This document shows positions 25,904-35,809 of a stretch of 64,000 bases of DNA, piece after piece. The position numbers and the translations under genes were made by a program. Position 1 is the stretch's first letter. Every line of letters starts with the position of its first letter. Source of the stretch: Diadophis punctatus similis (taxonomy: Eukaryota; Chordata; Lepidosauria; Squamata; Dipsadidae); contig JALIGW010000005.1 in NCBI GenBank assembly GCA_023053685.1, forward strand, positions 25,522,501 to 25,586,500, read 5' to 3'. The notes under the pieces are model-generated. The model did no database searches, was not told where the DNA came from, and worked only from the letters and a program-made list of their open reading frames with translations.

Positions 25904-27352
25904 TTATTTATTTATTTTATTTATTTATTTTGTTATTCTTATATGCCGCCCAACTCCCGAAGGACTCAGGGCGGCGTACAACAAAGAGAAATACAAGAAT
26001 AATCAAAATTTCATAAAATTTAAAAACAATACAAAATTTAAAAACAATATAAAAGCAATAACATCCATTCAGCAACATACATACTTGGGGGGTAAGCTCG
26101 AATGGATTAAGCTGTCCCCCCCCCCCACCTGCAGGAAGAGCCATGTCTTAACGGCCTTTCGGAAGGCCAGCAGAGTGGGGATGGTTCGGGTCTCTGGGGG
26201 GAGCTGGTTCCAGAGCACGGGGCCAGCCACAGAGAAGGCCTTCCCCCTGGGGCCCGCCAGCCGGCATTGCTTGGCCGACGGGACCCGGAGGAGGCCAACT
26301 CTGTGGGCCCTAACCAGTCGGAGGGAAGTATGAGGCAGAATGCGGTCCCGGAGATATCCTGGTCCTAAGCCATGAAGGGCTTTAAAGATGGTGATCAACA
26401 CCTTGAATTGGACCCGGAGACCGATGGGCAACCAATGCAGCTGGTGGAGTATCGGTGTCACATGGGTGTACCTTGGCACACCCACCACAGCACGCGCAGC
26501 CGCATTTTGCACCAACTGAAGTCTCCGGATACTCTTCAAGGGTAGCCCCATGTAGAGCGCATTGCAGTAGTCCAAATGCGAGGTGACAAGGGCATGAGTG
26601 ACCGTGAGCAAAGCCTCCTTCTCCAAATATGGCCGCAGCTGGTGCACCAGGCGAACCTGTGCAAAGGCCCCCCCTAGCCACAGCAGAAAGATGATGGTCT
26701 AATTTTAGCTGTGGATCTAGGAGGACCCCCAAGTTGCGGACCTGGTCCGAGGGAGTCAATTTCGCACCCTCGAAAACCAAGGAGGGACAGTTATCATGGT
26801 CCTTAGGAGGCATTATCCACAGCCACTCGGTCTTGTCGGGATTAAGTCTGAGTCTGTTCCTCCCCATCCAGATCTTAACGTCGTCCAGGCATCGGCACAT
26901 TACATCAACTGCCTCCCTGAAGTCAGACGGGGTGGTGATGTACAGCTGGGTGTCGTCAGCGTACTGATGGAAACACACCCCATGTCTGCAAATGATCTCA
27001 CCCAATGGTTTCATGTAGATGTTAAACAGGATGGGCGAGAGAACCGACCCCTGGGGCACCCCACATGATAGGGGCCTGGGGGACGATCTCTGCCCTCCTG
27101 CCAACACTGACTGCATCCGATCGGCGAGATAAGAGGAGAACCACCGGAAAACGGTGCCTCCCACTCCCAACTCGCCGAGCCGATGCAGAAGGATACCATG
27201 GTCGATGGTATCGAAAGCCGCTGAGAGGTCAAGTAGCACCAGGATGGAGGAGTTCCCCCCATCCCGGGCCCGCCAGAGATCATCCATCAGAACGACCAAG
27301 GCAGTTTCTGTACTGTAGCCGCGCCTGAAACCCGACTGATAAGGATCTAGAT
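25904..27352 (-). mobile_element. L2-clade LINE, 5'-truncated, recent
   Basis: The minus strand encodes most of the RT domain and C-terminus of the same L2 family as the copy at 56.9-60.3 kb, with very few protein differences (for example ALVVLMDD versus ALVALMDD, YLADRMQ versus YLANRMQ). Visible RT parts are LDLSAAFDTIDH, GVPQGSVLSPILF and YADDTQLYI. One frameshift separates the RT part from the C-terminal part. It lies at a C run near 26,667-26,674 that has seven C where the other copy has six. The 5' end stops after the codons for DPYQSG, at GATCTAGAT, directly against a hAT terminus. Confidence 0.93.
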
Positions 27353-27475
27353 CAGTGGTTCCCAAAGTGGGCGGTACCGCCCCCCAGGGGGCGGTGGGAA
27401 CCCTTAGGTGGGCGGTGAGAGGCAAGGGTGGCATCAGGGGGGTGGTGAGAAGGGCCGGGGGGGTAGGTGGTTCGC
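27353..27475. mobile_element. Single hAT terminus (CAGTGGTTCCCAAAG family)
   Basis: CAGTGGTTCCCAAAGTGGGC followed by GGTACCGCCCCCC and GGGGGCGGTGGGAACCC is a typical hAT left end with subterminal inverted GC repeats. I find no matching right end (GGGAACCACTG) downstream, nor resumption of the L2 sequence. The preceding 8 bases are ATCTAGAT. Either the other end and the 5' part of the L2 were lost, or the L2 inserted by chance exactly at this boundary. Confidence 0.7.
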
Positions 27476-27488
27476 CATGCTTTTGCAT

Positions 27489-28063
27489 TTGAAGCTCCCT
27501 CGCGTTCCTCGCTCATGTGCAGGGCAGCCCATTCTGAAAGAAAACACGAGATGTTTTCTTTCAGAATGGGCTGCCCTGCACAGAAGAGCATGGAATGCGA
27601 CGGAGTTACAAGTGCTAGGTATGATGCCCGTCTCGCAACCCGCCCAGCCCCCGCCCAGGCTCCACTCTGCTCCGCCCTGCACGACTGGTCACCCCAAACT
27701 GCGTCCTACCTAGCACTTGAAGCTCCCTCACGTTTTCTTTCAGAATGGGCTGCCCTGCACCCAAGAGCATGAAATGCGACGGAGTTACAAGTGTTAGGTA
27801 TGATGCCTGTCTCACGGCCCGCCCAGCCCCTGCCCAGCTCCCATCCGGGCTCCGCTCCACTCCGCTCCGCCCTGCCCCGCACAACTGGTCACCCCAAACT
27901 GCATCCCACCGCACGTCCTACCTAGCACTTGAAGCTCCCTCGCGTTCCTCGTTCTTGTGTGCAGGGCAGTCCATTCTGAAAGAAAATGCGAGACGTTTTC
28001 TTTCAGAATGGGCTGCCCTGCACCCCAGAGCGTGGAATGCAACGGAGTTACAAGTGCTAGGTA
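27489..28063. repeat. CpG-rich palindromic tandem repeat upstream of RSPH14
   Basis: Three units share TTGAAGCTCCCTC, the arm GTTTTCTTTCAGAATGGGCT, GGAGTTACAAGTG and (in two) CCGCCCAGCCCC. Units 1 and 3 contain a hairpin: 27517-27545 and 27553-27581 are perfect 29-base reverse complements with a 7-base spacer. 27959-27986 and 27995-28023 are a near-perfect version of the same hairpin. Weaker complementarity extends outward so that unit 3 runs from TACCTAGCACTTG to CAAGTGCTAGGTA. Unit 2 lacks the left arm. The array ends at the start of the promoter. Its origin (foldback transposon or local duplication) is unknown. Confidence 0.85.
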
Positions 28064-28237
28064 CTGAGCGCGGCACAGCGACGAGGGAAGCCGACCGCTC
28101 CCGAAGCTGCTCGGGCGAGCACTCGCAGACCCGCAGGAAGGCCCTGCTGCAGAACCTGCGCGTGCGCGGACTTTCCCGCCCGGTGTCCCTGTCGCCTAGC
28201 AACCCGGCGCACACAATTCGGTGGGCTCCCCTCTGGC
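28064..28237 (+). promoter_or_regulatory. RSPH14: CpG-rich promoter/5' UTR of RSPH14-like gene
   Basis: A sharp rise in GC and CpG (GAGCGCGGCACAGCGACGAG, GCGCGTGCGCGGACTTTCCC) in an otherwise AT-rich region, immediately before a ciliary-gene first exon. There is no TATA box, as expected for a CpG-island promoter of a broadly used or ciliary gene. The transcription start cannot be placed exactly. Confidence 0.7.
28191..28203 (+). promoter_or_regulatory. RFX X-box
   Basis: GTCGCCTAGCAAC fits the X-box consensus GTNRCC-N(0-3)-RGYAAC with a one-base spacer. RFX factors drive ciliary genes through such sites, usually close to the start of transcription. The site lies 34 bases upstream of the ATG of a radial-spoke gene, which fits that role. 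No binding data are available. Confidence 0.8.
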
Positions 28238-28437
28238 ATGGAGCACCCACGGATCTCGGCCCAGCTGCCCCCCCAACATCGACCCCACCAAGGCGCCTGT
28301 GGCCTTCGACCGCCAAGGCCTCCCCAAGCTCAATGAAGAGCTGCAGTACCCCGAGCTGCTGACACGGCAGCCGGCCTTGATGGCTCTCTGCAACCTAGTG
28401 CATGACCCGGAGAACGCTTACCAAGCCATCAGCCTGG
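28238..28437 (+). CDS. RSPH14: RSPH14 (RTDR1) first coding exon, partial gene
   Basis: Radial spoke head 14 homologue is an armadillo/HEAT-repeat protein of motile cilia and sperm flagella. The exon starts at ATGG in a good Kozak context (CTGGCATGGAG). It encodes MEHPRISAQLPP, then NIDPTKAPVAFDRQGLPKLN, EELQYPELLTRQ, PALMALCNLVHDPENAYQAI and SLG. The pattern 'LPKL.EELQ...L.TRQ.ALMALC.L.HDPE..Y.A...G' is what I know from the N-terminus of vertebrate RSPH14. The exon ends CTGG at the donor GTGAGC (phase 1). The run of C at 28268-28274 is seven long. Six would keep the ATG in frame with the rest, so as given the frame breaks after codon 12. It may be an assembly error, a polymorphism or a pseudogene lesion. 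No later exon was recognised to the right. A retrocopy is unlikely because the exon ends at an intron donor and begins behind a real-looking ciliary promoter. Confidence 0.8.
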
Positions 28438-28468
28438 GTGAGCAGCGGCGGCCTGGCCACGGCTGGCA

Positions 28469-28591
28469 GGAGGGAAGGGAAGGGAGGGAAGAAGGAAAGA
28501 AAAAGGAAAGAAAGAAAGAAAGAGGAAGGGAGGGAGGGAGAAAGGAAGGAAGGAAGGAAGGAAGGAAGGAAGGAAGGAAGGAAGGAAGGAA

Positions 28592-28658
<67 letters not shown>

Positions 28659-28733
28659 GGTAGAAAGGAAGGAAGACAGACAGAAAAAGAAAGGAGGGAA
28701 GAAGGAAAGAAAGAAAAAGGAAGAAAGAAAGAC
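28469..28733. repeat. GA-rich microsatellite (GGAA)n/(GAAA)n
   Basis: Polypurine tract of GGGA, GGAA and GAAA units starting about 30 bases inside the putative first intron. The Arg/Lys/Glu/Gly frame that continues from the exon through this tract is a read-through artefact beyond the splice donor. Confidence 0.95.
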
Positions 28734-30580
28734 ACCTCTTTTACTCTTATTCATGCTTGTACTATTACATATATATTCAATCATGTTTTTACTGTTTATA
28801 CTTTGCTTATAATCATATATGCTTTACAAATAAACAAATACAAATACAAATCTTTTGTAGTTACAACCTGTTGGCATGTTCTAATTTATACCATTGTTGC
28901 ACTAATGCCATATTGTTGGAACATAGAATCAATCACCAAGCCCCTCATGTGATTGCCAATACATTGCAAACTATCATAAGCCAGATCTGAACAATGAAAG
29001 AGCTAAACCGTCTCTGTGAAAAAGGCCCAAGTCCAAGCTTTTTACCTGAGGTATTCTATTTGAGGAATGTCCAATTCCAAATGTAGCAAAGTGAAAAATT
29101 ACATGCTCTACCAAATCAAAAATAAATGAGGTAATACCATAAAGGTAAATTTACTGTGGTGTATAATTTACCATTTTTGCCTTGTTTTCAATTGTCTTTA
29201 AGTCATCTTCATTCTAGGTGCCTAATCTATTTTATTATGCTAAACCCCATCTTCTGTCACATAAATTATGGTTAAAGATCTTAATATTAAAGGCTCTTAG
29301 CTTGGAGAGCATATTTCAAGCTTTATCCAAGCCAGATATTAATGCCGAAATTGAACACAGATCACTTTGTCATCATTACCTCTGATCTCAAAAGTATAAT
29401 GCAATCTTTGCTAGATCTGGCGAGAAACTGCTTTGTTGTATTACACTGAATTATGGAGATATATTGATATTCTTAATATTTTGACAAAACAATAAAGCCA
29501 AATATGCTAGCTCTTCAGCACGTATCAGGTTATATCAGGGCTGTTACTACAGCAACAACAAATTATGAAAGATAAAGGCTATTTCTTCCATTCCTTGAAA
29601 GAAAAATACGTACATTTATTTTAAAATCCTGATTGTCAGCATTTCATGCATTAGTTTAGTTTTTAACATACAGTAAAAACTCTGCGGATGTGGCTTTCCA
29701 ATATTATGCCATAGTGTTGTATGGTTTGGCTTTCCAATGTTATGACATTTCTTGCTTTTCTAAGTGGATCTTGTTCTAATGTTCTAAAAGACAATTTTAA
29801 AAGACAGTTTACAAGAACTGTCTAAAAATAAAGTTATGCTTAATATGTCTTGCTATTAGAAGTGATCAGACATAGATTTAAAGTACAACAGAGTTGTCAG
29901 TCTTAATTCTGGTCATTCAGCAAGGACTACCTGTGCTGTTTTGTGTAATGATTCATTCTGAGTTACTATTTCAGTTTATTAAATCAATGGTGGGAATGAA
30001 CTACCATAGCCATATTGCAGTTCAAATTATTTTATTGTTGTTTCTTCCATTTGTACTCTGTTGTAATACCACAGGCCCTCAAAAGAATATATTTGAGGGC
30101 ATGACATGATAAGTACTTAAAGACTTCTACATCAAACTACTGAGGGAAGCCACTGAATTTTTGAAGTGAGATGTAATCAATATGAATCTTTATCTTCTAA
30201 ATACACAGTAGCAATCCTATCTTTGAACATTGTCTAGTTTCAGGAATGTGATAAATGAAGAAGAAGAAGCTAAAGTTAAATCCAGAGAAAATGGTTTGCT
30301 CCATTGCTAAGATAAAGGTAGTTTTTGAGATTGAAGTAAAGCTTGTTCTTGAGGCGGCTACACTACCTCATAATGAGCAAGTACCCCTCAACTTTTTGGA
30401 CTTACTTTCAGTTGCATCTTAGTTACAACCAGTCTTAGCTATTACAATGCTACATTTGTAAATTGTCCAGAAATTATAATTGGTGAAAAATCAAATATAA
30501 ATTAACCAGTATAATATACAAGGATAATACAATGCTTAGACTGACTAGCAGGAACAATTAAGATGCTAGAGTTAACTTTT
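28734..30580. other. Gene-free stretch (putative RSPH14 intron 1)
   Basis: AT-rich with no supported exon or repeat family. Confidence 0.5.
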
Positions 30581-30589
30581 TCAAAATCT

Positions 30590-31345
30590 AAACATCTTAA
30601 TAGCGGTACTTGAACACACTTGTAAATGGATCATAAGTTTCCTAGCAAACAGGAAGCAGCAGGTGAAGCTAAGCAGAATCACATCAGATACCTGTATAAT
30701 TAACACATGGGGGGGCCAAGGCTGTGTGCTCTCTCCACTTCTCTTCTCTTTATATATCAATGACTGCATCTCTAACGATCCATCTGTTAAACTACTGAAG
30801 TTTGCAGATGATACAACAGTGATTGGTCTCATTTGAGACAACAATGAATCTGCATACAGACGGGAGGTTGAACAACTAGCCTTGTGGTGCGACCGGAACA
30901 ATCTGGAACTGAACACACTCAAAACCGTAGAAATGGTGGTAGACTTTAGGAGAAACCCTCCCATACTACCACCTCTTACAATACTATACAACACAGTATC
31001 AACAGTAGACACCTTCAAATTTCTAGGTCCTATCATATCTCAAGATCTAAAATGGACACCCAACATCAAAAACATCATAAAAAAGCACAACAAAGAATGT
31101 TCTTTCTCCGCCAACTCAGGAAGCTCAAACTGCCCAAGGAGCTGCTGATACAGTTCTACAGAGGAATTATTGAGTCTGTCATCTGCACCTCTATAACTGT
31201 CTGGTTTGGTTCTGCAACCCAACAAGACAGACACAGACTTCAGAGGATAATCAGAACTGCAGAAAAAACAATTGCTGCCAACCTGCCTTCCATTGAGGAC
31301 CTGTATACTGCACGAGTCAAAAAGAGGGCTGTGAAAATATGTGTG
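30590..31345 (+). pseudogene. Rex1/Snake1-type LINE ORF2 relic
   Basis: Decayed RT of a CR1-group non-LTR element. It retains LSPLLFSLYINDCIS, FADDTTVIGL (catalytic FADD box, then a stop), LALWCDRNNLELNTLKT and TFKFLGPIISQDLKWT. After a frameshift near 31,085 it continues with AQQRMFFLRQLRKLKLPKEL, FYRGIIESVICTSITVWFG and RLQRIIRTAEKTIAANLPS. It breaks off at VKKRAVKI, where the 3' end is missing. The copy at 56,186-56,790 begins in this same region and carries the complete 3' end. Confidence 0.85.
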
Positions 31346-31779
31346 ACTTCCTGATCCAATGCTCAGAAACAAAACCATGCTTTCAAGGTCTTCAGAACAT
31401 CAACAGGGTTGCCTGAATCTTTGGAGAATGCTGCTCAAATGGGAAAGTGATGAAGCATACTTCCTGGCACCTACTGGATGTTATTGTTTCATAGAAGGGA
31501 CTAAAAGCATGCCCAGTCTATTAGATCTCATGGAACGAGCCCCAATAACTGGAGATAGATAATCCACCTGGGCCATTCCAAAGAGTCAGAGAGCTGACCT
31601 TGAGGGAAATAGGCAAGAATAACCACATAAGTAAAGAACGCTGAAACTCTCCTTACATTCTGAGAAAGAAGAAGAGACAGGTTCCTCCTTGATAATAGGT
31701 AGGAGAGGTAAATCAGGGTTGCAAGATTCTATTACAATAGCTTATCTCTATAAGTTCAATAACTCTAATCTTTCTATTG

Positions 31780-32110
31780 AGCCAGTTTCCTTCCAGGGCT
31801 GACAGCCATGAAGGGCTTTAGAGGTGATAAGCAACATTTTGAATTGTATTAGAAAGCCTACAGGAAGCTAGCGCAGCTGACAAAGTAATGATGGCCTGTC
31901 ACCCTGTCTTCTGAACTAACTATGGCTTCAATCTAGAGGGTTTTTTTCAGGCAGGAGGTGACTAATATAGTTTATTAAGGTAGGCGGTGACTAAAACATG
32001 AGTGATAGTGAGCAGGGAAGCTGAAAGGTAAACAGAATCCCCAAATTGAGCAATAGGTCTTCCAGGGGAGTGCAACTCCATCCAGAGCAAAAATTAAAAG
32101 CCCCCAAATC
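31780..32110 (-). mobile_element. Old L2-type LINE fragment
   Basis: Antisense similarity to the L2 C-terminal coding region, in the order CCATGAAGGGCTTTAGAGGT, TTTTGAATTGTATTAGAAAG and AAACATGAGTGATAGTGAGC (compare the reverse complement of 59.55-59.83 kb). Heavily diverged; no frame remains. Confidence 0.6.
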
Positions 32111-32116
32111 CAGATT

Positions 32117-32455
32117 CACAGTCATTCAATGTTGTTCAGGTTAAGCTATGGGTTCCACTTCAGATCCAGGATAATTCATCCCAGCATCCTTAATACTGAA
32201 ATACTATTTTCCTATTTTGCATAGTGAACTGTTTGTTGAAATGAGAATATTCAAAGTCAGCTATATTATTCAAATACAGCAATACCTCAGAGGAAATACA
32301 AGTATATGGGATAATTCACCCTGGTTTTCTCGCTTGGGGCAAATCGGCCTGCGTGAGATGACCGGGGTGAATCAGGTGGGGCAAGTTTGCCGCAGCCAGT
32401 TGTCCTAGATCTGAAGTGGAGCCCACACAGTAACCAAAACAGTATTGAATAACTA
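32117..32455. mobile_element. Foldback-like element with long inverted ends
   Basis: The outer ~60 bases on each side are inverted repeats. The left arm has TTCAATGTTGTTCAGGTTA then GGTTCCACTTCAGATCCAGG. The right arm carries the complement (CCTAGATCTGAAGTGGAGCC, then GTAACCAAAACAGTATTGAA) with scattered differences. The interior is non-coding. The outer boundary and target duplication are not clear, so the superfamily is unassigned. Confidence 0.65.
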
Positions 32456-33960
32456 TGAATTTTAGCCTCCTCTGGATGTTTATTATTTCTACCACTGACA
32501 TTCTTACACTTTACTTCGCTACTTTACGATTTAAATATTCCCTCACTCTCAATGTTAAACATTACCAATAAGCAGTAATTATATAAAAGATATACTGAGA
32601 AACTGTAAACTGTATTTATCAATACAGTCACTGAAAGTATAGGGACAAAATGCAGACCATCAAAATAAACTTCTCTGTTTCTTAGTATTGGCTGTGGAAT
32701 TCTAGGAATTGATGTACATCTGAAATTTGACATTTGCTAAGGTTGAGAAACTACAGTATATTACATGAAGGCCTCTATCAGCAGATAGAAATATCACTAG
32801 AGATATCCAAAGAAAACCCTACTTTTTTTTTGCATGCATTGTAAATTACCACCAAGGAGAAGTTAGTAGATCCACTAACCTTATTCCATCTACAGAAAAC
32901 TGCCCAGAAACAGGATTTCCATTTTTTTTAATGGAAAGCTTTATAGTGAAGAGCTTCTTGAGTGATCTAAGATGTGTGATGATAGACTCAAGATGTGTTG
33001 AATAAGGCAAACAAAGAAAAGAAAGGCAGAAAAAAATCCATACACCTTTTTCTTGGCTGGTAAGAATAAGTTGGACTTAAGCTATACAGTAGCAGTAAAT
33101 CTCTCCTTCCACATCACTCCATTTCTCCTCAAACCTCTGCTAGTTCTATGGGTCACAAGACTTTTTGTTGTTGTTGTTTCTGTGGCTGCATCAGAATAAC
33201 AGAAGCTTTAAAAAATATTTCATACAACACGTAATTCATGTGTGCAAATTAATGACCAAAAACCATGGTGATAGTATCTAATAGCTTAGCTGGCTTTTAA
33301 AGGTGATTAAATATATTTATGGAGGAGAATAGATCTATAAACAGCTATTAACCATAATTGTTAAATGAACTTCCAGATTCAGGAACAATATGTCTCTATC
33401 ATTTATAGTGGTGGGCAACAGTGAAGTGGAACTCTTGTCTTTATCTCCTACTTCCCAGTTGCACCTGGTCAGACTCGAGAGACATTTGATCTGATCCAGC
33501 AAGGCTCTTACATTTTTTACAGCATTAGTGAAGCAAATAATTGTCAATTTTGAGGAGACAGAAGTACAAGATCAATTCATCAAAAGTTAAATAGACAGTT
33601 TGATTTTTTACAGATGTTCACTGATCAAGACTCAAGGGTTTGGACAAGGAAATGCACTTGAACATTAACTCAAGCTTACTAGTAAATGATGTTGTGCTTG
33701 TAATTATCACAGACAAGATCACCATATGTACATGCTGCTAGATTACATGCTATGAGAATTATTCTATATTAACTAATTTAAATTATTTGTTTGTTATACT
33801 CCGAGTAAATAAACCTGCATCTTACCATCTTACCAAAATGTAAAATCTGCCACGTGAAAACTGAATGCTCTTAAACCTATTATAAATCCATTTTGCCACT
33901 TCGGTAAGGCATTATTAAATTAGTAAAGGATAGCATGAGTCAGTTTGGAGTCAGGTGGTA
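32456..33960. other. Gene-free stretch
   Basis: No supported gene. GTTGTTGTTGTTT occurs near 33,165; otherwise unremarkable AT-rich DNA. Confidence 0.5.
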
Positions 33961-33974
33961 TCCAACCTGGAAAG

Positions 33975-35400
33975 ACCAAACTGCCCTACAAAAAAGATCA
34001 AATGAAGAACTGAAAAGAGACACATTTACGAAGACACAATATCTTCATAAATGACTTAGATGGGGGAATAGAAGGGAGCTCATCAAATTTGCAGATGACA
34101 CTAAGTTGGCAGGAATAGCCAATATTCCAGAAAACAAGCTCAGGATCCAAAATGATCTTGACAGACTTGAACAATGGGGCCTATCCAACAAAATAAAATT
34201 TAATGTGGAGAAAAGCAAGTTTTTACACTCAGGTAGGAAAAAACCAAAGGTATAAGTACATTTTGGCAAAAGCTGGTTCAAAAACAGTAATTATGAGAGG
34301 GACCTTGGAGTCCTAGTAGACAATCACTTAAATATGAGCCAGCAGTGTGCAGCAACAGTCAAAAAAAGTCAATACAAACCTTGGTTGTATAAACAGAGGT
34401 ATAGAATCAAAATCAGGTGAAGTATTAGTACCCTTTATAAAATCTTAGTAAGACCATACCTGGAATATTGGGAGGGGACGGGACAGAAACAGAATAACAG
34501 AGTTGGAAGGGACATTAGAGGTTCTCTAGTCCAGGCAGGAAACCCTACACCACTTCAGACAAATGGTTATCCAATATCTTCTTTAAAACTTGCAGTGTTG
34601 GAGCATTCACAACTTCTGGAGGCAAGCTGTTCCACGGATTAATTGTTCTAACTGCCAGGAAATTTCTCCTCAGTTCTAATTTGCTTCTCTCCTTGATTAG
34701 TTTCCAACCATTGCTTCTTGTCCTGCCCTCAGATGCTTTGGAGAATAGCTTCACTCCCTCTTGTTTGTGGCAGCCCCTGAGATATTGGAACACTGCTATC
34801 ATGTCACCACTAGTCCTTCTTTTCATTAAACTAGACATACCCAGTTCCTCCAGCCGTTCTTCATATATTTTAGCCTCCAGTCCCCTAATTATCTTTGTAG
34901 CTGCACTCAGTTTTGGTCACCACATTACAAAAAAGATGTTGAGACTTTGGAAAAAGTACAGAAAAGAGAAACTAGAATGATTAAAGGCCTGGACACTAAA
35001 AGATAGAAAGAACAGTTGCGGGACTTGGGTATGGCTAGTCTAGAGAAAAGAAGGACTAGGGGTGACATTATAGCAGTATTCCAGTATTTCAGGGGCTGCA
35101 AAGAAGAGGGAGTCAGCTTATTTTCCAAACACCAGAAAGCAAGACAAGAAACAATGGAAGGATAGAAGCAACCTGGAATTAAGGAGAAACTTCCTAACAG
35201 TGAGAACAATTAACCAATGGAACAGCTTGCCTTCAGAAGTTGTGGGTGGTTCATCACTGGAGGTTTTTAAGAAGAGACTGGACAGCCATTTGTCTGAAAT
35301 GGTATAGGGTCTCCTGCTTGAGCAGAGAGTTGGATTAGAAGACCTCCAAGGACCCTTCCAGCTTTATTCTGATTGAAATTGAAATTGAAATAAAGTATTA
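33975..35400 (+). mobile_element. CR1 LINE, 5'-truncated and decayed, with an antisense CR1 inside
   Basis: Plus-strand frames give KFADDTKLAGIANIPENKLR, DLDRLEQWGLSNKIKFNVEK, ERDLGVLVDNHLNMSQQCAA, LYKILVRPYLEY and, after the interruption, [20 protein letters not shown]. These are the successive RT/C-terminal blocks of CR1 as known from birds and reptiles. Several stops and frameshifts are present. The 3' end is at GATTGAAATTGAAATTGAAA, a short terminal direct repeat. The coding order is interrupted by the antisense fragment at 34485-34909. Confidence 0.88.
34485..34909 (-). mobile_element. CR1 3' fragment nested antisense in CR1
   Basis: The minus strand has a nearly open frame with SSLMKRRTSGDMIAVFQYLR, SKLELRRNFLAVRTINPWNS and LPPEVVNAPTLQVLKKILDN, which is the C-terminus of a related CR1. 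It then has the short 3' UTR ending at TGTTATTCTGTTT. The host element reads GGGACAG before and CAGTTTTGG after the insert, implying a target duplication of only about three bases (CAG). Confidence 0.85.
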
Positions 35401-35520
35401 TATGGTCAGTACATTAAAAAAAATAGCAGGCGAAACTAATAACAACAAGACCCGGCAATGACCCAGCAGGAAAGTTGAAGAAAGACAGAGGGGCTAATTC
35501 TGACTGCACAAGACAAACCT

Positions 35521-35665
35521 TAATAATAATAAAAAAGCAATAGCACTTAGAATTATATACCGCTTCATAGTCCTCTCTAAGCGGTTTACAGAGTCAGCAT
35601 ATTGCCCCAACAATCTGGGTCCTCATTATTGCATTCTAAGCACTGCGCCAGCATGCCTCTAAATA
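35521..35665 (-). mobile_element. tRNA-derived SINE, second family, antisense, truncated
   Basis: Contains AAGCAATAGCACTTAG, TATACCGCTTCATAGTCCTC and TCTAAGCGGTTTACAGAGTC, matching the 3' half of the family at 13383 in reverse. The tRNA-like head is missing. Confidence 0.75.
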
Positions 35666-35809
35666 CATACAAAGCCAGAATTGAGAAGATAACAACAAAT
35701 AGCAAATGCATCCTCTCCAAAGATCTTGAAGTGGACCACCTAGCCTGGAAGGCTGGCGAGGGCTGGGAAGTGTTCAAAGATTTTAAAAGGTTGGTATAAC
35801 TCATTCTTA

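Noticed and set aside
26382..27488. 368-codon minus-strand frame as a single protein
   Set aside because: It is an L2 RT segment. The N-terminal 40 codons come from the hAT terminus and the C-terminal part is out of frame after a one-base insertion.
27517..28023. CRISPR-like array
   Set aside because: Repeats are palindromic but number only two to three, are unevenly spaced (179 and 263 bases), and the genome is vertebrate.
28238..28437. Processed pseudogene of RSPH14
   Set aside because: The similarity stops at a GT donor and not at an exon-exon join, there is no poly(A) tail, and a promoter with an X-box precedes it.
28221..28952. 243-codon open frame running through the RSPH14 exon into the GA tract
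   Set aside because: Only the part up to the splice donor (28437) resembles a known protein. The rest is Lys/Arg/Glu/Gly translation of a microsatellite and AT-rich intron. Its first Met is also upstream of, and in a different frame from, the better-placed ATG.
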